Source of the DNA: DATKCA01 sp035544675
GTDB lineage: Bacteria; Acidobacteriota; Thermoanaerobaculia; Gp7-AA8
Assembly (NCBI GenBank): GCA_035544675.1
Contig: DATKCA010000190.1
Location: 62,001 to 126,000 of the forward strand
DNA length: 64,000 nt
Reading direction: 5' to 3'
Below are positions 8,685 to 16,917 of the stretch, one piece after another. The notes beneath the pieces are model-generated. The model made no database searches. It was not told the DNA's origin and worked only from the letters and a program-made list of their open reading frames with translations. The position numbers and the translations under genes are program-made. Numbering within the stretch: position 1 is the first letter of the stretch; each line of letters begins with the position of its first letter.

Positions 8685-9741
8685 GGTTCTTCACCTTCGC
8701 GAACCCCATGCTCATGAGGTACTGCTGCGCGCGTCCGCTTCGCGCGCCCGAGCGGCAGTAGAGGATCACTTCCTGGTCGCGCGGAATCCTCTCGATCTGG
8801 TGCGGCACCTGCTGGAGCGGGATGAGGATCGAGTTCTGGAGGTGACCGGCGTCGTGCTCGTAAGGCTCGCGCACGTCGACGAGGGCGAGCGGCTCGCCGC
8901 GCGAGATACGCTCGGCGAGGGTCTGCGCTGAGATTTCGAGATCTGTCACTGGATTGCAGTACTCCTCGTAGTCGATGAGCTCCCGGATCGAAGGCTCCGT
9001 TCCGCACACTCTGCAATGTTCGTTCTTGGGGAGACGGACGGTCCGGAATGTCATGCCCAGGGCATCGAACAGCAGGATCCGTCCGATGAGCGGAGAACCC
9101 GCTCCGGTGATGAGCTTCACCGCCTCCACGGCCTGGATCGTCCCGATCACTCCCGGCAGCACCCCGAGAACACCCCCCTCGGCACACGATGGAACGAGGT
9201 GAGGCGGCGGCGGGTCGGGGTAGAGACAGCGGTAACACGGCCCGCGCGTCGCGTCGAAGACCGAGGCCTGGCCGTCGAATCGATACACGGACCCGTACAC
9301 GTTCGGCTTCCCCAGCAGGACGCAGGCGTCGTTGACGAGGTAGCGCGTCGCGAAGTTGTCGGTGCCGTCCATGACGATGTCGTATGGCTCCAGCAGCTCC
9401 AGGGCGTTGCGCGACGACAGCCTGTCGTTGAACGTCTCGACGCGGACTTCCGGGTTGAGGTCATGCAGTCGCTTCCATGCGGCGTCGAGCTTCCGCTCGC
9501 CGACCGAGGACATCCCGTACAGGATCTGGCGCTGCAGGTTCGTCATGTCCACGACGTCGAAATCGACGAGACCGATGCGCCCCACACCCGCGGCCGCGAG
9601 ATACATCGAGGCAGGACTGCCCAGTCCTCCTGCTCCTACGATGAGAACCGAGGCGCGCTTGAGGAGGCGCTGCCCCTCTTCACCGATTTCCGGGAGGGAG
9701 AGATGGCGCGCGTAGCGGAGGCGTTCCGTGGGGGTGAGCAT
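8626..9741 (-). CDS. moeB: MoeB/ThiF-type adenylyltransferase fused to rhodanese
   Basis: An E1-like enzyme that adenylates the C-terminal Gly-Gly of a small sulfur carrier (MoaD/ThiS type) and, through its rhodanese domain, transfers persulfide sulfur for molybdopterin, thiamine or thiolation pathways. Residues 1-250 show the ATP loop GAGGLGSPA, DxDxV (DFDVVDMTNLQRQ), the KLDAA site, TDNFATRYLVND, and two zinc CxxC pairs (CYRC, CRVC). The C-terminal 110 residues are a rhodanese with active-site LYCRSGARS. The 371-residue layout is that of MoeZ/MoeBR. No sulfur-carrier gene is adjacent, so the specific pathway is unclear. yqeY lies directly upstream on the same strand. Confidence 0.92.
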   Translation of the reverse strand: MLTPTERLRYARHLSLPEIGEEGQRLLKRASVLIVGAGGLGSPASMYLAAAGVGRIGLVDFDVVDMTNLQRQILYGMSSVGERKLDAAWKRLHDLNPEVRVETFNDRLSSRNALELLEPYDIVMDGTDNFATRYLVNDACVLLGKPNVYGSVYRFDGQASVFDATRGPCYRCLYPDPPPPHLVPSCAEGGVLGVLPGVIGTIQAVEAVKLITGAGSPLIGRILLFDALGMTFRTVRLPKNEHCRVCGTEPSIRELIDYEEYCNPVTDLEISAQTLAERISRGEPLALVDVREPYEHDAGHLQNSILIPLQQVPHQIERIPRDQEVILYCRSGARSGRAQQYLMSMGFAKVKNLTGGMLAWKRDVDPEMAVR

Positions 9742-9743
9742 GT

Positions 9744-10190
9744 TCAGGGCAGCAGTCTGGACACCATCTCCTGGATTTTCTTTCCTTCCGCCCGCCCTTT
9801 GAACTTTGCCGTCGCTTCCTTCATGACCTTGCCGAGGTCTTTCTTCGACTGGGCGCCGGAGGAGGCGATGATCTCGCGGAGGCCGGCCTCCAGCTCGGCC
9901 TCGTCCAGCTCGGGCGGCAGGTAGGCCTTCAGGATCTCGATCTCGGCCTGTTCCCTGGCGGCCAGGTCGGCGCGGCTGGCCCTGGTGTACTGGTCGATCG
10001 AGTCGAGGCGCTGCTTGACGCTCTTTCGGATGACGGCCATGGCCTCCTCGTCGGAGAGCTCATGACCGGCGTTGATCTGCTCGTTCTTGATGGCCGCCTG
10101 GAGCATCCGCAGAGTGGAAGTACGGTCGGCGGTGCGCGCTTTCATCGATTCGGTGAGGTCGGCGCGCACCTGGTCGGTCAGGTTTCCCAT
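9744..10190 (-). CDS. yqeY: GatB/YqeY-domain protein
   Basis: A 148-residue stand-alone YqeY protein, related to the tail domain of the GatB amidotransferase subunit. It may bind tRNA or assist aminoacyl-tRNA amidation, but the role is not established. Family signatures seen: the DLTESMKARTADRTSTLRML start, YLPPELDEAEL, and the SKKDLGKVMKE...GR.EGKKI end. The ATG chosen gives the standard family N-terminus; further upstream the frame overlaps the pyrE promoter. The stop is two bases from the moeB start, so the two are an operon. It is divergent from pyrE with a 37-base gap. Confidence 0.9.
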   Translation of the reverse strand: MGNLTDQVRADLTESMKARTADRTSTLRMLQAAIKNEQINAGHELSDEEAMAVIRKSVKQRLDSIDQYTRASRADLAAREQAEIEILKAYLPPELDEAELEAGLREIIASSGAQSKKDLGKVMKEATAKFKGRAEGKKIQEMVSRLLP

Positions 10191-10227
10191 TGCGTTCTCT
10201 CCGGAGCACATTCTATTCTCCCCGCCC

Positions 10228-10797
10228 ATGGCCCTCGACGTACTGGCTCTGCTGAGCAAAACGGGAGCGCTGCTCCGCGGTCACTTCCATCTTTCGTCGG
10301 GTCTGCACAGCTCCAGTTACGTGCAATGCGCGCTGCTCCTGCAGCACGCCCGCAACGCCAAGGCAATCGGCGAAGCGCTGGGCCGCCGCGTCAAGGGGAT
10401 GCGCGCGCAGAAGGTCGTGGCGCCGGCGATGGGCGGCCTGATCATCGGCTACACCGTTGCGGAGTACCTCGATGTCCCGATGATCTTCACCGAGCGCAAA
10501 GACGGGAAGGTGGCGCTGCGCCGCGGATTCAGGATCGCGCAGGGCGAGCGCGTGGTCATCATCGAGGACGTCGTGACGACGGGCAAGTCGACGAAGGAAG
10601 CGGCCGACGTGGTGGCGCAGCGCGGCGGACTGGTGTTCGGCTACGGCTCGATTCTCAACCGCAGCGGTGTCCCCAATCCGTTCGACAAGACGTACGAGTC
10701 GCTGCTCAGTCTGGAGCTCGATGCGTTCGATGCCGCCAGCTGCCCGCTCTGCAAACAGGGACAGCCCATCGACACGCCGGGCAGCCGGGCGAGTTGA
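10228..10797 (+). CDS. pyrE: Orotate phosphoribosyltransferase
   Basis: Joins orotate to PRPP to form OMP, the fifth step of pyrimidine synthesis. The 189-residue protein has the type I PRTase fold: the FHLSSGLHS substrate loop, APAMGGLIIG, the ERKDGK flexible loop, and the PRPP-binding motif VVIIEDVVTTGKST. The C-terminal CPLCKQG motif is typical of one OPRT subgroup. The ATG with MALDVLALL gives the family N-terminus. It is followed after three bases by the biotin-carrier gene, suggesting co-transcription. Confidence 0.95.
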   Translation: MALDVLALLSKTGALLRGHFHLSSGLHSSSYVQCALLLQHARNAKAIGEALGRRVKGMRAQKVVAPAMGGLIIGYTVAEYLDVPMIFTERKDGKVALRRGFRIAQGERVVIIEDVVTTGKSTKEAADVVAQRGGLVFGYGSILNRSGVPNPFDKTYESLLSLELDAFDAASCPLCKQGQPIDTPGSRAS

Positions 10798-10800
10798 GCT

Positions 10801-11208
10801 GTGAACTGCGAACTGATCGCGATCCGCGACGGTGAGGCCGAGATCCGCGCCGGCGGCCGTACGCAGATCGTTCCTTTCGTCGTGAACGGGACGCGTGTCA
10901 GCTTCGCGTACGACGGCGAGGTATATTCCGTGGACGTCGCCGGCGAAGGTGCGCGCGGCGGCCGGGGGCGGCATCGCGACCACTCCATGGCCGCGCCGAT
11001 GCCCGGTGTGGTGCTGAAAATACTCGTGCGGCCCGGCAGCGTTGTGACGAAGGGAATGCCGCTCATCATCCTCGAGGCCATGAAGATGGAGCACCCCATC
11101 GTCGCCGCGCACGACGGCACCGTGGCGGCGGTGAATTGCGCGGAGGGGCAGATGGTGGAGCCGGGGGTGGATCTGGTGGAACTGGAGGCGGTACCGGGGA
11201 GCCGGTAA
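10801..11208 (+). CDS. Biotin carboxyl-carrier protein (BCCP) of an acyl-CoA/pyruvate-type carboxylase
   Basis: A 135-residue protein with a GTG start. Residues about 62-131 form a biotinyl/lipoyl domain: AAPMPGVVLKILVRPGSVV, then EAMKMEH with the biotinylated Lys, ending in EGQMVEPGVDLVEL. The N-terminal half is a small beta domain like that before the carrier in acetyl/propionyl/methylcrotonyl-CoA carboxylases. The partner carboxylase and transferase subunits are not in the window. Proximity to an HMG-CoA lyase suggests leucine/methylcrotonyl-CoA catabolism, but that is inference. The last codons run into a CCGGAAA-rich repeat. Confidence 0.88.
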   Translation: MNCELIAIRDGEAEIRAGGRTQIVPFVVNGTRVSFAYDGEVYSVDVAGEGARGGRGRHRDHSMAAPMPGVVLKILVRPGSVVTKGMPLIILEAMKMEHPIVAAHDGTVAAVNCAEGQMVEPGVDLVELEAVPGSR

Positions 11209-11357
11209 CCGGAAGCTGGAAACCGGAAACCGGAAACCGGAAACCGGTAACCGGAAACCCGAGATCGGAAATCGGAAACAGGAAATCGGAAACCGGAAAC
11301 AGGAGCGCCCGGTTGCCGGTTTCCGGTTACCGGTTGCCGCTTACCGGAAACCGGTTG
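11191..11357. repeat. CCGGAAA/CCGGTAA low-complexity palindromic repeat tract
   Basis: About 165 bases made of irregular seven-base words (ACCGGAA, ACCGGTA, ATCGGAA) followed by inverse words (GGTTTCC, GGTTACC), so the tract can fold back on itself. It begins at the BCCP stop and ends about 12 bases before the HMG-CoA lyase start, filling the whole gap. Units are not spaced like CRISPR repeats. Confidence 0.85.
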
Positions 11358-11368
11358 GCGACACGGAT

Positions 11369-12307
11369 ATGAAGATCACAGTCGATACAGTCAAGGTGGT
11401 GGAAGTCGGTCCCCGTGATGGTCTCCAGAACGAGAGGGTCACGATCCCCACCCACGCCAAAGTCCAATACATCACCGCGCTCGGGGACGCCGGCCTGCGC
11501 GTCATCGAGGCCGGTGCGTTCGTCAGCCCGAAGTGGGTGCCCCAGATGGCCGACACGGCGGACGTCTATCGCGACATTCCGAAGGATCCAGGCGTGGAGT
11601 ATCCGGTGCTGGTGCCGAACATGCGGGGGCTGGAGCGGGCCATGGAGGCGGGCGCGCAGTCGATCGCCATCTTCACCGCGGCGTCGGAGACGTTCAACAC
11701 GCGCAACATCAACATGACGATCGACCAGTCGTTCGAGAATTACGGGCCCGTGGCCGTGCGCGCGCTGAGCGAAGGAATGCGCGTGCGCGGCTACGTGTCC
11801 ACGGCGTTCGGCTGTCCGTACGAAGGGGACGTTGCGCCGGAGAAGGTTCTGGAAGTCTCCGCGCGCCTCCTCGACCTCGGTTGCTACGAGGTGTCGGTGG
11901 GCGACACGATTGGCGTGGGCACGCCGATGCAGGTGCAGGGGATCATCGGGGTCCTCCTGCAGGTCATCCCGGCCTCGAAGCTGGCCATGCATTTTCACGA
12001 CACGCGAGGGACGGCGCTGGCGAACACGTTGGCCGCTCTGGAGATGGGAATCGGTACGTACGACGCCTCGTCCGGCGGTCTGGGAGGGTGTCCGTACGCG
12101 CCGGGGGCGTCGGGGAACATGGCCACGGAGGACCTGGTCTACCTGCTCGACGGCATGGCCATCGAGACGGGCGTCGATCTCCGGAAGCTGGTCGCGGCGT
12201 CGTCGATCATCGGGCCGTACCTGGATCATCCCCTGCCGGGCAAGTATCTGCAGGCCAGCACGCGCGGCGGCGTGCCGCTGGCCTCGTCGAGCAGCGCGGT
12301 ACAATGA
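11369..12307 (+). CDS. mvaB: Hydroxymethylglutaryl-CoA lyase
   Basis: Cleaves HMG-CoA into acetyl-CoA and acetoacetate, the last step of leucine degradation. The 312-residue DRE-TIM barrel has EVGPRDGLQNE (DRE-TIM motif 1), the metal ligands in HFHDTRG, and the catalytic-Cys loop GLGGCPYAPGASGN, which is diagnostic for HMG-CoA lyase rather than isopropylmalate or homocitrate synthase. It lies between the BCCP gene and an acyl-CoA thioesterase, consistent with a branched-chain acyl-CoA module. The whole upstream gap is a repeat tract, so any promoter must overlap it or lie further up. Confidence 0.95.
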   Translation: MKITVDTVKVVEVGPRDGLQNERVTIPTHAKVQYITALGDAGLRVIEAGAFVSPKWVPQMADTADVYRDIPKDPGVEYPVLVPNMRGLERAMEAGAQSIAIFTAASETFNTRNINMTIDQSFENYGPVAVRALSEGMRVRGYVSTAFGCPYEGDVAPEKVLEVSARLLDLGCYEVSVGDTIGVGTPMQVQGIIGVLLQVIPASKLAMHFHDTRGTALANTLAALEMGIGTYDASSGGLGGCPYAPGASGNMATEDLVYLLDGMAIETGVDLRKLVAASSIIGPYLDHPLPGKYLQASTRGGVPLASSSSAVQ

Positions 12308-12314
12308 GAAGAGC

Positions 12315-12740
12315 ATGGGCGGGCGGTGGCGCGACGGCTGGTACGTAGTTCCTCACCAGGTCGTCTTTCGCGATCTCGACGGCATCGGTCACGTCAACAA
12401 CTCTGTTTTCTTCACGTACTTCGAGTGGGCGCGGACCGTCCTGTGGTTCGACATGATGGGTGGCAGCGAGCCGCACGACCTCGGATTCATCGTCGCGCGC
12501 GCAGAGTGTGACTTTCGTCACCAGCTCGGGATGGAACCGATCGAGATCGGCGTTCGCTTTGGTCAGATGCGCACGACCTCTCTCGACTTCCTCCACGAGA
12601 TCCGCAGGGACGGCGGGGGGGAGATTGCCGCCAGTGGCAAGGTGGTGGTGGTGTTGTACGACTGGAAATCGCAGTCGAAAGTACCGATCAGCGACGACTT
12701 CCGCCGGAGAGTGGCGTCGTTGCAGCAAACGGAGAGCTGA
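12315..12740 (+). CDS. 4-hydroxybenzoyl-CoA-thioesterase-like (hotdog) acyl-CoA thioesterase
   Basis: A 141-residue single hotdog-fold protein that should hydrolyse an acyl-CoA. The N-terminus has the YbgC/4HBT signature VFRDLDGIGHVNNSVFFTYFEWAR, with the catalytic Asp in RDLDGIGHVNN. The ATG lies seven bases past the mvaB stop and is preceded by GAAGAG as a weak ribosome site. The stop is five bases from the next gene. Substrate is unknown; the neighbours favour a short or branched acyl-CoA. YbgC-like cell-envelope function is an alternative, but no tol-pal genes are near. Confidence 0.88.
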   Translation: MGGRWRDGWYVVPHQVVFRDLDGIGHVNNSVFFTYFEWARTVLWFDMMGGSEPHDLGFIVARAECDFRHQLGMEPIEIGVRFGQMRTTSLDFLHEIRRDGGGEIAASGKVVVVLYDWKSQSKVPISDDFRRRVASLQQTES

Positions 12741-12745
12741 CGACC

Positions 12746-13600
12746 ATGCATTCGGCGCGAGTCCTGACACATCCTGCTCTGGCCCGGCAACGGTTCCGCG
12801 AGATCGCGCACCGGCCTGAGGAGTTGGTCGACCTCGTGGAGGCCTCGCTGGTGATCGCGCTCGAGGACACGCCGGGACTCGAGATCGGCCACTACCTCGA
12901 CCAGGTGCACGCCTGGAGCGGGGCGGTGCGCGACCGGCTGGAAGGATCGCGGGACATCGAGCGCATCGTCGAGTCGATCAACAAGCTGCTCTTCGAAGAG
13001 GAAGGCTTCCACGGGGAGGACGAGGACTACTACGACCCCCGCAGCGCGATGCTCAACGAGGCGCTGGACCGCCATGCCGGCCTTCCCATCACGCTGTCCA
13101 TTCTCTATCTCGAGTTCACCCGCAGGATCGGCGTGAACGCGACCGGCATCTCGCTTCCCGGCCGCTTCCTCGTCAAGTTCAGCGGGGACTTCGGCCAGAT
13201 CGTGGTCGATCCCTTCGACGGAGGACGCGTGCTCTCGACCGTGGAGCTGCAGAAACTGCTCGACGGGATGTATGGCGGCGGCGTGAAGCTCCGCGAGCAT
13301 CATCTCCGGTCGTTCTCCCGGAAGGAGATCCTGGCGCGCGAGCTGGCGCACCTCAAGGCCGCGTACATGGCCAGGCACGATCTGCAGCGGGCCGCGGCGT
13401 CGGTCGACCGCCTGCTCATCCTCGATGACCGCGACCCGTACGAGCTCCGCGACCGGGCCGCCCTGGCCATGAGGATGCACACCTACGCCCAGGCCATCGA
13501 GTGTTTCGAACGCTATCTCGAGCTGATGCCGCACGCCGACGACAGGCTCCGCGTCGAACAGCAGGTCGCCTATCTCCGCGCCTGGATGGACCAGAACTGA
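12746..13600 (+). CDS. SirB1/transglutaminase-like protein with C-terminal TPR
   Basis: A 284-residue cytoplasmic protein. Residues about 40-190 match the SirB1 N-terminal (UPF0162) transglutaminase-like domain: SINKLLFEEEGFHG, DYYDPRSAMLNEALDRHAGLPITLSILYLE and GISLPGRFLVKF. The final 90 residues are two or three helical TPR-like repeats (LKAAYMARHDLQRAAASVDRLL). This domain pair is common in bacteria. The family's catalytic Cys is not obvious here, and the molecular role is unknown. It closes the four-gene run BCCP-mvaB-thioesterase-SirB1. Confidence 0.85.
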   Translation: MHSARVLTHPALARQRFREIAHRPEELVDLVEASLVIALEDTPGLEIGHYLDQVHAWSGAVRDRLEGSRDIERIVESINKLLFEEEGFHGEDEDYYDPRSAMLNEALDRHAGLPITLSILYLEFTRRIGVNATGISLPGRFLVKFSGDFGQIVVDPFDGGRVLSTVELQKLLDGMYGGGVKLREHHLRSFSRKEILARELAHLKAAYMARHDLQRAAASVDRLLILDDRDPYELRDRAALAMRMHTYAQAIECFERYLELMPHADDRLRVEQQVAYLRAWMDQN

Positions 13601-13677
13601 GAGCCCCGGCGCCTCACTTCCCCGGACGCTGATACACTTCGAGCTTGCTGTTTACCGCCTGCGTGGAGTCTTAGCCC

Positions 13678-14403
13678 GTGATCACCGGGTACAACACCGA
13701 CATCAAGCACAACGACAAGGTCTACCACATTCAGACCGAGGACAAGGGTGTGCAGAACCCTTACGTCGAGTCGCTCGTGTACGTCGGCGGTGAGATCCTG
13801 GCCTCCAAGAAGACGTCGTACGCCGAGCAGCTGAAGAGCGGAATCGACGACAAGTGGCTGGCCAGCCTGATGGAGCAGCAGCACCGGACCATGATCGCTG
13901 CCATCAAGCGTGGCCGGTTCGACTCTCCCGCCGACTCCACCAAGGGCGTTCAGCGCGTCGCCGTGCCGACGATTCCCGCTTCACCGCTCCCGGAGTCCAC
14001 CGCGTCGACGGCCGCGGGCGGCACGCCCGTTCCCGGCTTCGAGGAGAGGACGCTCGATCAGGTCATCATCGACTATCTGGCCTCCGAGGCGGAGAGCGAG
14101 CATCTGGAGCTGGCGCTGCTGACGAACAGCGAATTCTTCGCCGGGACCCCCGTCGAGCTGCGGGTGGCCACGCGCAAGAGCATCTCCCAGAACCCGATTG
14201 CCGCCGCGGCCATCGAGGTGAAGGTGATCTCGACCGTGGAGCCGCCGCGCGTCATTTTCCGGGGGAAAACGGCCGCCGACGGCACGGCCATGGTGCGCTG
14301 CACCATTCCTGCGTTCCGGGAAGGTACCGCCGCGGTGATCATCTCGGCGCAGAGCCCCATCGGGAACGACGAGGTCAAGCAGCTGGTCAAGCGTAAGAAG
14401 TAG
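13678..14403 (+). CDS. Conserved protein of unknown function
   Basis: A 241-residue soluble protein starting at GTG. The N-terminal 75 residues (YNTDIKHNDKVYHIQTED...VESLVYVGGEILASKKT) look like a compact beta domain. A Pro/Ser/Thr-rich linker follows (about 90-125). The C-terminal 110 residues (LELALLTNSEFFAGTPVEL...AAVIISAQSP) look like an Ig-like/carboxypeptidase-regulatory beta sandwich. There is no signal peptide. The N-terminal style is one I associate with Acidobacteriota proteins, but I cannot name the family. It sits 38 bases before the phosphodiesterase fusion on the same strand and may be co-transcribed with it. Confidence 0.7.
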   Translation: MITGYNTDIKHNDKVYHIQTEDKGVQNPYVESLVYVGGEILASKKTSYAEQLKSGIDDKWLASLMEQQHRTMIAAIKRGRFDSPADSTKGVQRVAVPTIPASPLPESTASTAAGGTPVPGFEERTLDQVIIDYLASEAESEHLELALLTNSEFFAGTPVELRVATRKSISQNPIAAAAIEVKVISTVEPPRVIFRGKTAADGTAMVRCTIPAFREGTAAVIISAQSPIGNDEVKQLVKRKK

Positions 14404-14441
14404 GATCCAGGGCGGCGCTCCGCTTGCATTAGCGCCGCTCC

Positions 14442-16853
14442 GTGATCCGCAACCGCCTTCTCCGTCTGTTCCTTGCCGTCGGTGGCCTGCTCGCCACGGC
14501 GTACGTTCTGGTCAGCCTCTTTCTCCCGTCCTCGCGCCGCCTGATCCTCGGCGTGGACAAGAAGTCGGGCCAGGTACGGCTGGTCAGACAGACGGTCACG
14601 TTCCTGCCGCCGCACCGCTTCTACCGGCTGTCGTTCGAGAAGCGCGACGGCGCGGCCCAGCGTGACGGCCTGGTCCGCATCATGTCGAAGGAAGGCGTGC
14701 CGGTCACGATCACCTACCGGCTGCGATTCGACATCACCAGCGAGCGGCTGGCCGACGCCGGGCGGCTCGTGACCGATGGCTGGAGCGGGTGGATCCGCGC
14801 GCGAGTCGGCGAGGCCGTTTCCGCGGTGACGCAACAGGTGCCCATCGAAGAGATGCTGTCGCCCAGCTCGCAGTTCAACCGTCGGCGCGATCCCCTGCGG
14901 CAAGCCGTGACGCAGCATCTCGCGGCCAGCGGCCTCAGCGTGCGCGCATTCGAGATCGCGCGCATCGAGCCCGATCGCAACGAGCTGCTTCGATACAAAC
15001 GCGCCGAGATGCGCCGCGCCGCCCGCGGGGTGGCCGGCCGCGTGGCCATCTTCGGCATCGACGGTGCGGACTGGAGTCTCATCCAGGAGCTGTCCAACGA
15101 CGGACGGATCCCCAACATCAAGGCGCTGATCAACGGCGGCGCGTCGGCCTCTCTGCAGACGATCCAGCCGACCGTTTCGCCACTGGTGTGGACGACAGCG
15201 GCGACCGGAGTGAGCCCGGACCGGCACGGGGTCATCGACTTCTACGTCGGGCGAGTTCCGGCCGACGCCTACGCGCGGCGCGCTCCCGCGCTCTGGGAGA
15301 TCGCGGAAGGCTTCGGCCGGCCGGCCATGGTCGTGAACTGGTGGACGGCCTGGCCCCCCTCCACCTCTGGCGCGACCGTCTTCGATGCGCCGGTCCATCA
15401 CATGGAGAACGCTGCCTATCCGGCGCAGGCCGCCGAGCGCGTGCGCGGCACCGCCGTCCCGGTGAGCACCGTCGGCAGCGAACAGGTTCGCCGCTTCCTC
15501 AACATCACCGCGGCCGAGTATGAACAGGCCGTCAGCTCCAATGACGCCGCGAACCCGGTCAACATGATGCGGAACGTCCTCGCCAAGACGTGGAGCGATC
15601 ATCGCGCCGCCATCAACCTCTACCGGGCTCAGAGTCCTCTCCTGTTCATGATGACGTACGAGGGAACGGACGTCGTCAATCACCTGGCCGGGCCGTATCA
15701 CCCCCCGTATCGCGAGGGAATCGGCCAGTCCGATTACCGCAAACTCTGGCCGACGGTCGCGAACTACTACGCCGAGATCGACCGTCTCATCGGCGAGTGG
15801 ATGGCCGTCCTTCCCGAAGACACGACCGTGATGATCGTGTCCGCGCACGGCTTCCGTTGGGGCCGCGACCGGCCGCGCACTCCGCCGGCCGATCGCGCCG
15901 CGCTCTCCGATCACAACGGCACCGGGATCTTCGTCATCTACGGGAATCACGTCGCACCCTCGCGTGCCACGCGGACGATGTCCATCTACGACGTCGTTCC
16001 GACAGCACTGGCGATCCTCGGCCTGCCCAAATCCGGCGAGATGCCCGGCCAGCTCGTGCAGTGGGCTCTGAAGGACATTTCACCGGTCGAGGCCGTCCGG
16101 GTCGTCAGCTACAGCGAGTTTTTCAACGAGCGGCCCGTGGCCGTTCCGATCCGGACCAATCCCGCTGAATACCAGAAGAACCTGGCGGCCATCGGCCATG
16201 TGACCGACCCCGGCCGTGGTGCCGCGCCCGTGCTCGCCGAGGACGCGCAGCAGGCCGCCACCGCCAGGCCGATCGCGCCGCAGCAGTGGAGCTCCTACGC
16301 CTGGTACAACAACCACGGCATCGAGCTGCGGCGTCAGGGGAAGACGGCCGAGGCGATCGCGGCGTTTCAGAAGGCGATCGACATCAATCCGAACCGTCCG
16401 ACGCCGTATCTCAACATGTCCATGACCCTGTTCGACCGCCAGCAGTACACGGCGGCCGACAACGTCTTCGAGCAGGCTGTCGGCAAGGGTCTGCCGAACC
16501 CCGACAAATGGTTCGTGGACTTCGCGGCGCTGTACCGGGCCAACAACATGACGTCCCGCGCCATCACGCTGCTCATCAAGGGCCGCGAGATGTTCCCGCA
16601 GTCCTACCTCATCGCAGCGAACCTCGGCTCGGCCCTGGCGCAGGCCGATCGCCTGACCGAGGGGTTGCCTGAGCTCGAGCGCGCGCTCTCGCTTCAGCCT
16701 TCCTCGACCCTGGCCCTCAACAACCTCGGCACGTTCTACGCGAAGAAGGACGACTACGGCCGCGCGCTGGACTTCTGGAACCGCTCGCTGACGATCGATC
16801 CGCGCCAGCCGCTGATCCGCCAGGCCGCCGACGCGGCCCGCTCGAGGCTGTAG
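14442..16853 (+). CDS. SPFH/band-7-like domain fused to AP-superfamily phosphodiesterase and TPRs
   Basis: An 803-residue membrane-anchored protein with a GTG start. It begins with a signal-anchor helix (LRLFLAVGGLLATAYVLVSLFL). Residues about 60-190 resemble an SPFH/prohibitin domain (VTITYRLRFDIT..., GLSVRAFEIARIEPD). Residues about 200-560 are a type I phosphodiesterase/nucleotide pyrophosphatase domain: FGIDGADW, TVSPLVWTTAATG, HGVIDF, YEGTDVVNH. C-terminal TPRs follow (NNHGIELRRQGKTAEAIAAFQKAI and later). The usual metal-binding SDHG reads SAHG, with Ala468 in place of Asp, so activity may be altered. Substrate is unknown. The product is probably extracytoplasmic. The three-part fusion is unusual. 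Confidence 0.82.
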   Translation: MIRNRLLRLFLAVGGLLATAYVLVSLFLPSSRRLILGVDKKSGQVRLVRQTVTFLPPHRFYRLSFEKRDGAAQRDGLVRIMSKEGVPVTITYRLRFDITSERLADAGRLVTDGWSGWIRARVGEAVSAVTQQVPIEEMLSPSSQFNRRRDPLRQAVTQHLAASGLSVRAFEIARIEPDRNELLRYKRAEMRRAARGVAGRVAIFGIDGADWSLIQELSNDGRIPNIKALINGGASASLQTIQPTVSPLVWTTAATGVSPDRHGVIDFYVGRVPADAYARRAPALWEIAEGFGRPAMVVNWWTAWPPSTSGATVFDAPVHHMENAAYPAQAAERVRGTAVPVSTVGSEQVRRFLNITAAEYEQAVSSNDAANPVNMMRNVLAKTWSDHRAAINLYRAQSPLLFMMTYEGTDVVNHLAGPYHPPYREGIGQSDYRKLWPTVANYYAEIDRLIGEWMAVLPEDTTVMIVSAHGFRWGRDRPRTPPADRAALSDHNGTGIFVIYGNHVAPSRATRTMSIYDVVPTALAILGLPKSGEMPGQLVQWALKDISPVEAVRVVSYSEFFNERPVAVPIRTNPAEYQKNLAAIGHVTDPGRGAAPVLAEDAQQAATARPIAPQQWSSYAWYNNHGIELRRQGKTAEAIAAFQKAIDINPNRPTPYLNMSMTLFDRQQYTAADNVFEQAVGKGLPNPDKWFVDFAALYRANNMTSRAITLLIKGREMFPQSYLIAANLGSALAQADRLTEGLPELERALSLQPSSTLALNNLGTFYAKKDDYGRALDFWNRSLTIDPRQPLIRQAADAARSRL

Positions 16854-16868
16854 TGGGAGCGCCCGACG

Positions 16869-16895
16869 TGGAGCGCCGCCGGCCCGGCGGCCCCC
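16869..16895. repeat. TGGAGCGCCG-superfamily palindrome (type D variant)
   Basis: TGGAGCGCCGCCGGCCCGGCGG forms a tight GC stem between the phosphodiesterase stop and the convergent gltX stop. It shares the TGGAGCGCCG terminus with the other type D and E copies. Confidence 0.65.
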
Positions 16896-16917
16896 ATCGG
16901 CGCGCGGCACGCGCGCG

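Noticed and set aside
11191..11357. The CCGGAAA tract as a CRISPR leader or iteron origin
   Set aside because: Words vary and have no constant spacing; no replication or cas gene is near.
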